DNA of 64,000 bases from Lentzea fradiae (GTDB taxonomy: Bacteria; Actinomycetota; Actinomycetes; Mycobacteriales; Pseudonocardiaceae). Location of the stretch: assembly GCF_900100955.1 (NCBI RefSeq), contig NZ_FNCC01000012.1, positions 62,001 to 126,000 on the forward strand, read 5' to 3'. The notes beneath the pieces are model-generated. The model did not search any database. It saw only the letters and a list, made by a program, of their open reading frames with translations, and was not told where the DNA came from. The position numbers and the translations under genes are program-made. Of the stretch, positions 17,780-26,413 are shown one piece after another (within the stretch, counting starts at the first letter, position 1; each line of letters begins with the position of its first letter).

Positions 17780-18180
17780 GGCATTCCTCCCCAATGTGTG
17801 CGGTCCGAAGACACTTCGTCACCGGCCCCTACCGCACGGACGAAGTCTCATCTCCGGTGTGAGACCCCGCAATGCTTTTGCCCCGAGCGAAAACAGGCCA
17901 ACTAGGACTGCAGGGTCCGACGTCCTCGTGATCGAGTTCGCCACAGCCCGGCGAGCCACCTTTCCGCACTGAAGTCCGATTTGGACAGACAAGTGGCCTC
18001 GACGGGAAGCAGGTTGTTGCGTTCCCTAGAGACCAATACCGACGAGTAGGACAACGCGATGTGCGAGGAGGTTGAGCAGGGCCTGCGCCTGGAGCAAGAA
18101 AGAATGCCTTGGAGTTTTGCCAACAAAATTCTTATCGGAACGCTCACGCAGCTTCGCTCTGAAGTACTACAGTTCCACCT
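17780..18180. other. intergenic, no gene supported
   Basis: About 400 bases between the secreted-protein operon and the integrase remnant. It is less GC-rich than its surroundings and contains only short open frames without family features or a good RBS. Presumably it carries the promoter of the leftward secreted-protein operon near its left end. Confidence 0.5.
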
Positions 18181-18585
18181 CTATCTGCCCAGCAGCGGAA
18201 CGATCCGCCGCTCCGCTTCACCCCGCAGGACCTCATGGACGACTTCCGGAACATCGTCCATGGACGACCTCGTCACACCGATCGCCTGCAGCCCCTTGTG
18301 CTTGTTCAGCGCCGTGGCACCCGATCCGGTCTCGATCATCCACACCTGGAAGAACTCGATGTGCGCTCGCGTCACCCCGCACGGGTCGTCAGCGGCGTCG
18401 TCGGCGTCCGGGTCGGGCGAGTACTCGGCGAGGTACCGAGCGAACTGGGCGGCGGCGAGTAGATAGTTGTAGCGAGTGGTCTCCGGATGGCTGGCCGAGC
18501 GCAGAGTGCGGTCCCAGTCGCGGAGATATCCGGCCCACGTCTTCGAGAGACCGAAAGTGATCTTGTCGAGGTCGAGAAGGGGCAT
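18181..18585 (-). pseudogene. truncated tyrosine-recombinase (phage/ICE integrase)
   Basis: From ATG 18583-18585 the product MPLLDLDKITFGLSKTW has the SAM-like core-binding domain of tyrosine integrases (LRSASHPETTRYNYLLAAAQ, FARYLAEY, THIEFFQ-type helix AHIEFFQVWM, TALNKHKGLQ). Only 134 residues remain and the catalytic domain with its R-H-R-Y residues is missing. The last 30 residues (MDDVPEVVHEVLRGEAERR) look partly out of frame. The gene starts about 115 bases from a tRNA 3'-end-like sequence on the same strand, the usual attachment-site and integrase arrangement of actinobacterial integrative elements. I read it as a relic of one. Confidence 0.65.
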
Positions 18586-18657
18586 TTGAAAGCCCTCCGA
18601 GTAAAGGGGTCGATGAGCGGCGTGCTCGACCTGGCAGAACTCGGAAAGATCACAGAA

Positions 18658-18696
18658 AGAGGGCCTTCGCAGTATCCGAACTGCGAGAACCCTCTT
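18658..18696 (-). terminator. strong hairpin next to the tRNA-like sequence
   Basis: On the minus strand AAGAGGG...CCCTCTTTCT encloses a second perfect stem (CGCAGT/ACTGCG), followed by a short T-rich tail. It lies immediately downstream of the tRNA 3' fragment and so resembles the terminator of the original tRNA gene. Confidence 0.6.
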
Positions 18697-18700
18697 GGCC

Positions 18701-18742
18701 GTCGGGACGACAGGATTCGAAGCTGCGACCCCTTGACTCCAG
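18701..18742 (-). other. tRNA 3'-end-like sequence (probable att remnant, tRNA-Pro-like)
   Basis: Reading the minus strand, a T-arm-like block TTCGAATCC followed by TGTCGTCCCGA resembles the T-loop, T-stem and acceptor 3' strand of a bacterial tRNA. Upstream, TGGAGTCAAGG could be the 3' half of a proline-type (UGG) anticodon arm. The 5' half is absent and the T-stem has a C-C mismatch, so this is not a functional tRNA gene. Its position before the truncated integrase suggests the attachment site of a lost integrative element. Confidence 0.45.
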
Positions 18743-19153
18743 GGTAGGCCGAAACAAAAATTGCCCTGCAAATATTTCGAACCGGCAGTTCACGACGGCG
18801 CAGTTGGACGCACTTGAGCGCAGCTCGATCCTGTTGCCACGCCTTGACTTCTCCCAATTTCCTCCACGGCAGATACGTGTCAATTGCTGCATGCATCGAA
18901 CGCCTACGCGTGAACCAAGTGACCAAAATCGTCCCCGCGCAACACGGCCGCAGCACTCGACACGCCGCGTCAGCAGGTCGGGCCGACGCATGTCGGAGCG
19001 GACCACTCCGGAAGGTCTCCATCACCGACCGCGGTCGACATTGGCCTGCGCGCAGCGGGTTATGCACCGAGACAGCGGGTACCTGCCGGTTTGGCGAGTG
19101 GCCCGCCGTTGCATCGGTCGGTGCCCACCGAAGTGACGGTCGAAGGAGACGCC

Positions 19154-20302
19154 GTGCGTGCGATGGTCTACCGAGGTCCCTACAAGGTCCGTGTGGAGGA
19201 GAAGGCCCCGCCGGTCGTCGAACACCCGAACGACGCGATCGTGCGGGTCACGATGGCTGCGATCTGCGGCTCCGACCTGCACCTCTACCACGGCATGATG
19301 CCTGACACCCGCGTGGGCATGACGTTCGGGCACGAGTTCATCGGCGTGGTCGAGGAGGTCGGGCCCGCGGTGCGCAACCTCGTTCCCGGCGACCGCGTGA
19401 TGATGCCGTTCAACATCTTCTGCGGAACGTGCTGGTTCTGCGCACGTGGCCTGTACGCCAACTGCCACAACGTCAATCCCAACGCCACGGCCGTCGGCGG
19501 GATCTACGGCTACTCCCACACCTGCGGCGGCTACGACGGCGGCCAGGCCGAGTACGTCCGGGTGCCGTTCGCCGACGTGGGGCCAACCGTCATCCCGGAG
19601 TGGATGGACGACGAGGACGCCGTCCTGCTCACCGACGCGCTGGCCACCGGTTACTTCGGAGCGCAGCTCGGCGACATCGTCGAGGGTGACGTGGTGGTGG
19701 TCTTCGGCGCCGGGCCGGTCGGCCTGTTCGCGGCGAAGTCGGCCTGGCTGATGGGCGCCGGCCGCGTCGTCGTCGTCGACCACCTCGAGTACCGCCTGGC
19801 CAAGGCCCGCACGTTCGCCCACGCCGAGACCGTGAACTTCACCGAGTGCGACGACATCGTGGTGCACATGAAGAAGATCACCGACCATCTCGGCGCGGAC
19901 GTCGCGATCGACGCCGTGGGCGCGGAGGCGGACGGCAACTTCACCCAGCACGTCACCGCGGCCAAGCTGAAGCTCCAGGGCGGCTCCCCGGTAGCGCTCA
20001 ACTGGGCCATCGACTCGGTCCGCAAGGGCGGCACGATCTCGGTGATGGGCGCCTACGGCCCCATGTTCAGCGCGGTGAAGTTCGGCGACGCCATGAACAA
20101 GGGCTTGACGCTGCGGATGAACCAGTGCCACGTCAAGCGGCAGTGGCCGCGACTGTTCGAGCACATCCGCAACGGCTACCTCAAGCCCAGCGACATCGTC
20201 ACCCACCGCATCCCGCTGGAGCACATCGCCGAGGGCTACCACATGTTCTCGGCCAAGCTGGACGGCTGCATCAAGCCGCTGATCGTGCCCAACGCCGTCT
20301 GA
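19154..20302 (+). CDS. zinc-dependent alcohol/formaldehyde-type dehydrogenase (MDR family)
   Basis: A 382-residue medium-chain dehydrogenase close to glutathione-independent formaldehyde dehydrogenase-like proteins. It has catalytic zinc ligands in ICGSDLHLYHG and GHEFIGVVEEVG, and a structural zinc loop with four cysteines (FCGTCWFCARGLYANC). The NAD-binding motif is FGAGPVGLFAAKSA, followed by VVVDHLEYRLAKA. It should oxidise an alcohol or aldehyde with NAD(P). I start at GTG 19154, preceded by AAGGAG at 19143-19148; the frame is open farther upstream but without family similarity. It is followed 14 bases later by a small conserved-type protein, forming a two-gene operon with no link to the NRPS genes. 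Confidence 0.9.
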   Translation: MRAMVYRGPYKVRVEEKAPPVVEHPNDAIVRVTMAAICGSDLHLYHGMMPDTRVGMTFGHEFIGVVEEVGPAVRNLVPGDRVMMPFNIFCGTCWFCARGLYANCHNVNPNATAVGGIYGYSHTCGGYDGGQAEYVRVPFADVGPTVIPEWMDDEDAVLLTDALATGYFGAQLGDIVEGDVVVVFGAGPVGLFAAKSAWLMGAGRVVVVDHLEYRLAKARTFAHAETVNFTECDDIVVHMKKITDHLGADVAIDAVGAEADGNFTQHVTAAKLKLQGGSPVALNWAIDSVRKGGTISVMGAYGPMFSAVKFGDAMNKGLTLRMNQCHVKRQWPRLFEHIRNGYLKPSDIVTHRIPLEHIAEGYHMFSAKLDGCIKPLIVPNAV

Positions 20303-20316
20303 AGGAGACGACCGCC

Positions 20317-20886
20317 ATGACCTACACGTCGGACAAGCCGGCGCTGCCCGAGTCCGCCGACCAGCTGCGGGCCCGGATACCGGGCTGGGGCGCGGACCTG
20401 GATCCGAAGGACCGCCCGTCGGTGCCGAAGCTGCAGTGGCAGGAGGACCGGACCGGCGCGCACTGGGACTTCCCGGACCGCCAACCGGAGAAGTGGCCAC
20501 GGGAACGCTCGATCGAGCACAAGTTCCTCACCCCCGTCTTCGGCACCTCCTGCCCGCCCAAAGGGGCGTCCGGAATGATCCGCCGACTCGCCTACCGGAA
20601 GTTCAGCGAGGGACGGGCCGCGCACTGGCTGCTGCTGCTGGCAGCCGACCGGGTGGACGCGTGGGAGAGCCACCTGAGCTCCTTCCTGACGGCCCGGCCG
20701 GACAACCCGGTCACCGAGACGGGAGTGCTGAGCGAGTTCTCCCGACACGGCATCTCCTCCCGCGTCGGCCAGAAGCGGTCCGACGTCAAGCACCAGGTCC
20801 TGGACCCGGTCATCGTGGCCGGCCCGTGGGTGCTGGCCGTCGCGGTCGCGGTCACCGCGGTGCGGAAACTGCTCCGCCGCTCGTAG
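20317..20886 (+). CDS. hypothetical protein with C-terminal membrane segment
   Basis: A 189-residue protein I cannot name. It is soluble and charged over residues 1 to about 160, with motifs LTPVFGTSCPPKG and RAAHWLLLLAADRVDAWESH. A single membrane segment PWVLAVAVAVTAV lies near the end, followed by a basic tail (RKLLRRS), so it is probably anchored with the bulk in the cytoplasm. It starts at ATG 20317 after GAAGGAGA and directly follows the dehydrogenase, with which it is presumably co-transcribed. Confidence 0.75.
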   Translation: MTYTSDKPALPESADQLRARIPGWGADLDPKDRPSVPKLQWQEDRTGAHWDFPDRQPEKWPRERSIEHKFLTPVFGTSCPPKGASGMIRRLAYRKFSEGRAAHWLLLLAADRVDAWESHLSSFLTARPDNPVTETGVLSEFSRHGISSRVGQKRSDVKHQVLDPVIVAGPWVLAVAVAVTAVRKLLRRS

Positions 20887-21063
20887 ACGAGCACGTCCTC
20901 GGTGTCGGCCCGAGCGAAGTGGTTCGGGGCCGCGATGGCGCCTGTCACCGGCGCGGCCCCAGGTTTCTTGAACGGCTTCCATCGGGGACCCTGGGGTAGC
21001 GATCACCGCGGCGGAGGGCGCCGGGCGGTCTCGTGTGCGAGCGCACGCGGCAGGCGTCCGTGT

Positions 21064-21270
21064 GTTCTCCCCGCGCATGCGGGGATGGTCCCAACTGGGA
21101 GCGCATCGCGCTCGTGTTGCCGAGGTTCTCCCCGCCGCACGCAAGGATCCCTCCACCAGCTCACCCGACGCATACTTTGCGGCGTTCTCCTCGCGCACGC
21201 GGAAGGCCCCCAGCCAAGCCGAACGCGGACAGGATGCCCTCGTTCTCCCATGGAGCGGGAGTGGCTCGTC
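21064..21270. CRISPR. degenerate orphan CRISPR array (type I-E-like repeat)
   Basis: One well-preserved 29-base repeat at 21064-21092 with a perfect palindromic core CCCCGCGCATGCGGGG and the end ATGGTCCC typical of actinobacterial I-E repeats, then a 32-base spacer-sized interval. Three decayed copies follow, beginning GTTCTC at 21125, 21184 and 21242 (spacings 61, 59 and 58). The copies keep the 5' GTTCTC and parts of the stem, but the palindrome is progressively lost. No cas gene lies in the window. The rest of 20887-21387 shows nothing else. Confidence 0.65.
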
Positions 21271-21387
21271 CGTGTCACCGCGGAGAAGTCCGATCGCGTG
21301 CGGAGCGTGGCAGGACCGCCTCGACGACGTATCCCAACAGATCGTTGGCGCTGCGGACCTGCGGTGATCGTCGGTTATCCTGCTCCC

Positions 21388-22215
21388 GTGCTCACCCATA
21401 CCGATCCAGAGCGCCTGTCGGCGGTCCGCCGCTACCACATCCTGGACGCGCCCGCCGACGGCAGTTTCGACAACGTCGCCCGCGTGGCCGCAGGGGTCTT
21501 CGGCACGCCGATCGCAACCGTGACGATCGTGGACGTCGACCGGGTGTGGTTCGCGGCCTGCCACGGTCTGTCGGGCGTCAGCCAGATCGGTACCGACCCT
21601 GGCCTGTGCGCCTCGGCCGTGTTGCAGGACGAGGCGTACGTGGTGAACGACGCCGCGATCGACCCCCGCACCCTCGACCACCCGCTGGTGCGCGGCGAGC
21701 TGGGCCTGCGCTTCTACGCCGCCGCCCCGATCATCACCGGCGACGGGCACCGACTGGGCACGGTCAACGTGATCGACCGCGAACCCCGCGACATCACCGA
21801 CTCCCAAATGGCAACGCTCACCGCGCTGGCCGGGATCGTCGCCGACCAGCTGGAGCTGCGCCTGGCCGCCATCCAAGCGGTGCGCGCGGAACGCGGCCTG
21901 GACCAGATTCCCGGCCAGCGCTCCACCGCGTCGGCGAAGCTGGCGGGCCAACTGCGGCACCTCGCGGCCGGCCACCTCGACGGCGAGCATCCTCTGGTGT
22001 GCGAACTCGGCTTGTCGGGCCCGTGCGACAAGCCCGTGGAGGTCAAGGTCGCCGACCCGTGGGGCGACTCGGCGTGGGCGTGCATCCACCACGCGGAGAA
22101 CGTCATCATCACCGAGCGGTCCACGTTCATCGCCGACCAGAACCTCAACGGGCTGGCGCGCTACCTGCGGTCCGCCCAGCGCAGCACCGACAATCCGGCG
22201 GACACGCCCCAATAG
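21388..22215 (+). CDS. GAF domain protein
   Basis: A 275-residue protein whose residues about 10-165 form a GAF sensor domain of the type found in bacterial signalling proteins: RLSAVRRYHILDAPADGSFDNVARVA, then VDVDRVWFAACHGL, GLCASAVLQDEAYVVNDA, FYAAAPIITGDGHRLGTVNVID. The rest (LICELGLSGPCD-like region LVCELGLSGPCDKPVEVKV and CIHHAENVIITERS) resembles no domain I know and contains three Cys and two His. No kinase, cyclase or output domain is present, so it may be a ligand- or redox-sensing partner. The GTG start lacks a strong RBS; GTG 21364 is an alternative. Confidence 0.75.
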   Translation: MLTHTDPERLSAVRRYHILDAPADGSFDNVARVAAGVFGTPIATVTIVDVDRVWFAACHGLSGVSQIGTDPGLCASAVLQDEAYVVNDAAIDPRTLDHPLVRGELGLRFYAAAPIITGDGHRLGTVNVIDREPRDITDSQMATLTALAGIVADQLELRLAAIQAVRAERGLDQIPGQRSTASAKLAGQLRHLAAGHLDGEHPLVCELGLSGPCDKPVEVKVADPWGDSAWACIHHAENVIITERSTFIADQNLNGLARYLRSAQRSTDNPADTPQ

Positions 22216-22917
22216 GGCCTTGAGGATGTCGGCACTCGCACTTTCACCGGTCAGCGTGCACTGAGCCCGGACGGGCAGGTGATCTCGTGTAAGCCGATGG
22301 GACTGCCACAGTGCGTCCCCTCGGCGTCGCCAAATCGCCCGACTCGAGCGGCACCCGGCCTGCGACTGAAACATGTGCCCAATCACCTGGGATCAGTGGC
22401 GCAACGATCGGCCGAGCAACACCCCGCGCGGTCCGTTCGAGTCCACAACCACCACCCAGCTGAGATCACGTTTATGAGCTTCCGAAGTGAATTCAAGGTC
22501 ATCGACTGGCGCCAGGCCGGATTTCTGCGGACCGAAACCCCTCCGACGTGGCCCCGATCCGCGTATTGTGGCGACAACACAAGCAAGTCGTGGTTTCGAA
22601 ATTAATATGTGTCCATTGTGTTTCATCCACCCAGGCTTCAGATTGGGAGACATTGGTTGGTGAGGTGCAGTTCGATGCTCAGCATCGGCAAGCAGCCTGG
22701 GGAAACGAATTTCCCGTCCGAGATGCCGAGGAAATGCTTGTCGGGTGTCCCGGCACGGTTGAGGACGAGGAAGTTCGGTGTCGGTCGACAGGGTGATGAG
22801 ACCAGTTCCGTGTTGAAGTCGCCGGGGCGGATACCGGTGCCGGTGCGTTCCCACATGATCTGATTTGAAGAGTCCAATGGGCAGGTGGTGGTGTGGACAC
22901 CGGTACGTGCCCTCACC
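22216..22917. other. about 700 bases without a supported gene
   Basis: Short open frames occur on both strands, but none shows a family, RBS or consistent codon bias. A minus-strand stretch around 22640-22860 gives a fairly protein-like translation (MWERTGTGIRPGDFNTELV) that may be the tail of a decayed gene. I could not identify it. Confidence 0.4.
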
Positions 22918-22990
22918 CGGCAACGTGGCACGAACGAAAACACCAACGGCCTACTGCGAGAGTACTTTCCCAAAGAACCGATCTCTTCCG
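22918..22990 (+). pseudogene. IS30-family transposase C-terminal fragment
   Basis: Translation RQRGTNENTNGLLREYFPK is the highly conserved end of IS30-family transposases, including the catalytic Glu in GTNEN. Only some 24 residues are left, and the match stops abruptly at about 22990 where unrelated sequence begins. Confidence 0.7.
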
Positions 22991-23077
22991 CTAGAACGCC
23001 GACGACCTCGCCGCGGTTGCCACGGTCAGGTCGAAGTCTCTCGCGACCTGTGCGATCGAGCGGTCACCACGCCGGCA
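22991..23077 (-). pseudogene. IS3-family orfA N-terminal-like fragment
   Basis: The last 28 residues of this frame, RRGDRSIAQVARDFDLTV, resemble the helix-turn-helix start of IS3-group orfA products. They are fused without a stop to the end of the HINT-like segment and terminate shortly after, so this is a chimeric frame made by rearrangement. Confidence 0.45.
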
Positions 23078-23293
23078 CTGCCCTCCTGTCGCGATGATCT
23101 TGCCACCGTCGGTCTCGATCTCGACGAGGTGCTTGACGCCCTCGCGGATGATCGTGGCGACGACCTCCCGTGGCCCCGACTCGCCGGTTCCAGGGTCTGC
23201 GGCGAGCACGAGGTCACCGACCTCGACCTCATCAATCCGCTTGATCGAGCGGTCCGCCATCGACACCTGTGTCTCGCCGGCGAAGCTGTTGCC
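23078..23293 (-). pseudogene. HINT (pretoxin/intein-like) domain fragment
   Basis: Minus-strand translation NSFAGETQVSMADRSIKRI, then DEVEVGDLVLAADPGTGE, REVVATIIREGVKHLVEIE and TDGGKIIAT is the first half of a HINT autoprocessing domain, as found before toxin tips in Rhs-type polymorphic toxins. The expected TxxHPFW block is missing: after IATGGQ the frame passes into IS3-like sequence. No Rhs repeats are nearby, so it is a fragment. Confidence 0.6.
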
Positions 23294-23647
23294 GCCACAG
23301 GCCGCTCGAATCCGAGTTGCAGCCTAGTCACACCGCCTGCAGCCACGCCGAGGATTTCCCCGCCTAATCCTCCCAGCGCTGCGAATTCGCACAACCCCTC
23401 CAGTTGTCCCGGCAGAAGCGCCGCCGATACCGGCGGGATCCTTGGCGAAATGAATCCGCGCCATCTGGCAGACCTTACGCCCGAAACACGCATACTCGCC
23501 GTCGCCCATGCCGTTGTCCCAGAACTGCCAGCCGTACATGGCGGACATGTAGCGCGTGGACCAAACGCCGATCAAACGATCCGCATTGATGGGCTCGACC
23601 CTGAAGCAGCCGTGAAGCTGCTGCACGAGCTTCACGACCGTCGCCGG

Positions 23648-23756
23648 TCGGGTCGAGTTCCGAGGCGAAAAAAGCGCACACGGCTTTGAGGACCTCGTTG
23701 GCGCACTTGAGTTTCGCGTTCTCCCGCCGCAGGCGGCGCAGCTCCTCCGACTCACT
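23648..23756 (-). pseudogene. IS3-family orfA C-terminal fragment
   Basis: Translation ESEELRRLRRENAKLKCANE followed by VLKAVCAFFASELDP is the leucine-zipper and C-terminal signature of IS3-family orfA (usual: ENAELRRANEILKAASAFFAAELD). It lies upstream, in gene sense, of the HINT fragment. Between them (23294-23647) is protein-like but unrecognised sequence including MSAMYGWQFWDNGMGDGEYA. Confidence 0.6.
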
Positions 23757-23813
23757 GGCTGCTGTCCGTGTGCGGTCTGCCCGCAGTTCACATCCACCGC
23801 ACGCAGGCCGGGC

Positions 23814-23846
23814 GGCGGTGCGCCGGAGGGAGGCCGGCGCACCGCC
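23814..23846 (-). terminator. hairpin terminator after the ABC operon
   Basis: A perfect 13-bp inverted repeat, GGCGGTGCGCCGG and CCGGCGCACCGCC, with a 7-base loop. It is 5 bases beyond the permease stop, so it is the likely end of the two-component/ABC transcription unit. Confidence 0.75.
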
Positions 23847-23850
23847 ACGA

Positions 23851-26412
23851 TCATTCGGCGGGCCGGGCCGCCGACGTTACCCGCAGCGCGCGCAACGTCG
23901 GCACCATCCCGCCGGCCAGGGCGATTGCCACACACGCCACCACCACGACCATGAGCTGCAGGAAGGGCACGCCGATGACAGCTTCGGCGCCGGTCGACGC
24001 CAGCCCTCGCCACACGCCGACGATGGTGATGGCGGCGACGAGCAGGCCCAGCACCACGCCGACCAGGACGACGGCCATGATCTCGCCCAGCATCACGCCG
24101 GTGATCTGCCTGCCCGTGGCGCCGACGCGGCGCATCAGCCTGATTTCCTCCGTCCGCTCGCCCATCGACATGGCGAGGGTGTTCGCGATGGAGATCCCCG
24201 TGTAGAGGATGGCCATGCCGAACAGGAGCGCGATCGCGATCAGGTTGTCCTGCTGCGCGTTCTGGGACTGGCTCGACAGCCACTCCTCCGCCGTCACCAC
24301 GGTCACGCCCGCGAGTCCGGCCAACGCGTCGCGCACGTCGCCCGCGTCGGCGCCCTGCGCCAGGGTCACGTAGACCTCGCTGATCAACGGGTCGTGCACG
24401 TGGCCGCGGGCGATGTCCGGTGACAGCACGATGTCCGGCAGGCCCGCGTCGGCGGCCAGGACCGCGGCCACGGTGACCTCGGCCGCGGTGCCGTCGCCCA
24501 GGTACACCGTCGCGCGCTGGCCCGCGGTCCAGTCGAGCAGGCCCGACGCCTCGCGGGTCAGGACGACGGAGGCTCCGGTGAACTGCTCCAGCGAACCCGA
24601 CGCCGGTGCCACCTTGAACACCGTGCCGAGCGTCCTGGGGTCGGCGACGCCCATGGTCACCTGGTCCGGTTCACCGAGGTTCGGTGCCCAGCCGTTCGTC
24701 TTCACCACACCCGCCACGCCCTCGACACCGGACACGGACCGCATCTTGTCGACGGTGTCCTGCGGCAGGCCCGCCCCGCTCTCCGCCGTCACGACGAACT
24801 GCGCGGACAGGTGAGCACGTGCGTCCGCCGCCGCCGTCGCGCTGGTCGTGGCGATCACGCCGAGCATCGACGAGCCGATCGCCACGGTGATGAGGATCGG
24901 GGCGGCCAGCGCGGCGACCCGGCGCGGGGCCGAACGGCTGTTGGCGCCCGCGAGCAGGCCCGTCACGTCCGTCCACGCCGACAGCGGCCTGGCCAGCAGC
25001 CACACCAGCGGCGGCACGAAGAGCGGTGCCAGCGCGGCGAGTGCGATGACCAGCACCTCGGTCAGGACGATCGCGAACACCACCGATGCCTCGCCGCCGA
25101 CGCGTGCCATCAGCAGCATCATCAGCAGCGCGAGGCCGAAGAACCCGAGGCCGATCAGCCACCGGCCGCGGGTCATCACGCCCTGCTCGACATCGGCCTC
25201 CCGCAACGCTTCCACAGGCGCGACCCTGCCCGCCTGACGGGACGCGGCGAACACGCCGAGCACCGACACACCCACTCCCACGAGGAAGGCGATCATCAAC
25301 GCCAGTGGCGCGACCGGTGCGCTGAAGCCGGGCGGCGCGATGCCGAAGCTCACGGTGAGCCCGGCCAGCACCTGCCCGCCGATGGCACCGAGGACGCATC
25401 CGGCCAGCGACGCCACCACGCCGACGATGGCCGACTCGCCGATCATCATCCGCTGCACCTGCTTCGGCGTGGCGCCGACCGTGCGCAGCAACGCGAGCTC
25501 GCGCCTGCGTTGCGCCACGACGAACGCGAACGTGCTCGCGACAACGAAGACGGACACGAACGCCGAGATGAGCGCGGTGATCGCCAGGAAGGAACCAGAG
25601 TCGGTGACGGCGCGGGTGTAGTCGCCGACCGTCGCGGGATCGAGCCTGTCCACGCCCGTCACGACCACCAGGGACGGATCCGCGACGGCCTGGCGCACCT
25701 GCTCGGCCAGCACCTCGGGCGCGGTGCCCGCCTCGCCGAACACGCCGAGCGCGTCCACCTGGTCGCCCGCACCAGAGAGCTCAGCCGCCGTCTGGTCGGT
25801 GAAGAACACCGCGGTGTCGGTGAACCGCCCGTCCCCACCAGGTCCCTTCGCGACGCCGGCGACCTTCACCTCGCGGACGCCGCCGAGTGTGATGACCTCG
25901 GTGCGGTCACCGGGTTCGAGGCCCTGCGCCTGCGCGGTGCCCTCGTCCAGCACCACCTCGTCGCGCGCACGGGGTTCGGTGCCGGCGGTCAGCCGGTACG
26001 GCGCGAGCGCGGCGCTCGACCACCCGTGCCCCGCCCGCGTGCCGTCCGCTCCCCCGACCAGAGTCGCCGAGAAGGTGCGGTCCGCCAGGACGGAACCGAC
26101 ACCCGGCACAGCGTCCACCTTGGACGCGATGCCGGCGGGAATCCGGCGCGGCTCCAGCAGGAGCGGCGCGTAGTCGTACGTGGTGTCGCCGTCGTCGGTC
26201 GGGATGTGCGCGCGCTGCTGGGCGCGCACGACGACCGACGTCGCCTCGAACCGCCCCGCGCCGATCTGGTCGCGCACGAGCGATGCGTCCCTGGTGGCGA
26301 GCAACATCTGACCGGTCGCCGCCAGCATCGTCACGCCGAGCACGACCACGACGATCAGGCCGGTGAACAGCTTCCAGCGTGTTCGCACCGACAACACGGA
26401 GATCCAGAACAC
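23851..26412 (-). CDS. ABC transporter permease, FtsX/MacB type
   Basis: An 853-residue permease. A first membrane helix near the N-terminus (LFTGLIVVVVLGVTMLA) is followed by a large extracytoplasmic domain, then FtsX domain 1 (LAITALISAFVSVFVV, ELALLRTVGATPKQVQRMM), further helices, a second periplasmic domain, and FtsX domain 2 (EEIRLMRRVGATGRQITGVM). This duplicated layout is typical of actinobacterial export or peptide-sensing ABC systems. GTG start at 26412 is one base after the ATPase stop (TGAgGTG), indicating coupling; the longer frame to 26517 only repeats ATPase coding sequence. It may act in resistance to, or export of, antimicrobial peptides. Confidence 0.92.
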   Translation of the reverse strand: MFWISVLSVRTRWKLFTGLIVVVVLGVTMLAATGQMLLATRDASLVRDQIGAGRFEATSVVVRAQQRAHIPTDDGDTTYDYAPLLLEPRRIPAGIASKVDAVPGVGSVLADRTFSATLVGGADGTRAGHGWSSAALAPYRLTAGTEPRARDEVVLDEGTAQAQGLEPGDRTEVITLGGVREVKVAGVAKGPGGDGRFTDTAVFFTDQTAAELSGAGDQVDALGVFGEAGTAPEVLAEQVRQAVADPSLVVVTGVDRLDPATVGDYTRAVTDSGSFLAITALISAFVSVFVVASTFAFVVAQRRRELALLRTVGATPKQVQRMMIGESAIVGVVASLAGCVLGAIGGQVLAGLTVSFGIAPPGFSAPVAPLALMIAFLVGVGVSVLGVFAASRQAGRVAPVEALREADVEQGVMTRGRWLIGLGFFGLALLMMLLMARVGGEASVVFAIVLTEVLVIALAALAPLFVPPLVWLLARPLSAWTDVTGLLAGANSRSAPRRVAALAAPILITVAIGSSMLGVIATTSATAAADARAHLSAQFVVTAESGAGLPQDTVDKMRSVSGVEGVAGVVKTNGWAPNLGEPDQVTMGVADPRTLGTVFKVAPASGSLEQFTGASVVLTREASGLLDWTAGQRATVYLGDGTAAEVTVAAVLAADAGLPDIVLSPDIARGHVHDPLISEVYVTLAQGADAGDVRDALAGLAGVTVVTAEEWLSSQSQNAQQDNLIAIALLFGMAILYTGISIANTLAMSMGERTEEIRLMRRVGATGRQITGVMLGEIMAVVLVGVVLGLLVAAITIVGVWRGLASTGAEAVIGVPFLQLMVVVVACVAIALAGGMVPTLRALRVTSAARPAE

Positions 26413-26413
26413 C

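Noticed and set aside
17902-18147. Minus-strand 81-codon frame
   Set aside because: No RBS, no similarity, lower GC than neighbouring genes.
18701-18742. Functional tRNA gene
   Set aside because: Only the 3' half is recognisable and the T-stem is mismatched; no D-arm or 5' acceptor strand is present.
20236-22386. 716-codon minus-strand open frame
   Set aside because: It overlaps the dehydrogenase partner, CRISPR remnant and GAF gene on the opposite strand and has no family features.
22393-22923. Minus-strand 176-codon frame
   Set aside because: Composition is irregular and overlapping frames on both strands look equally good; no motif supports it.
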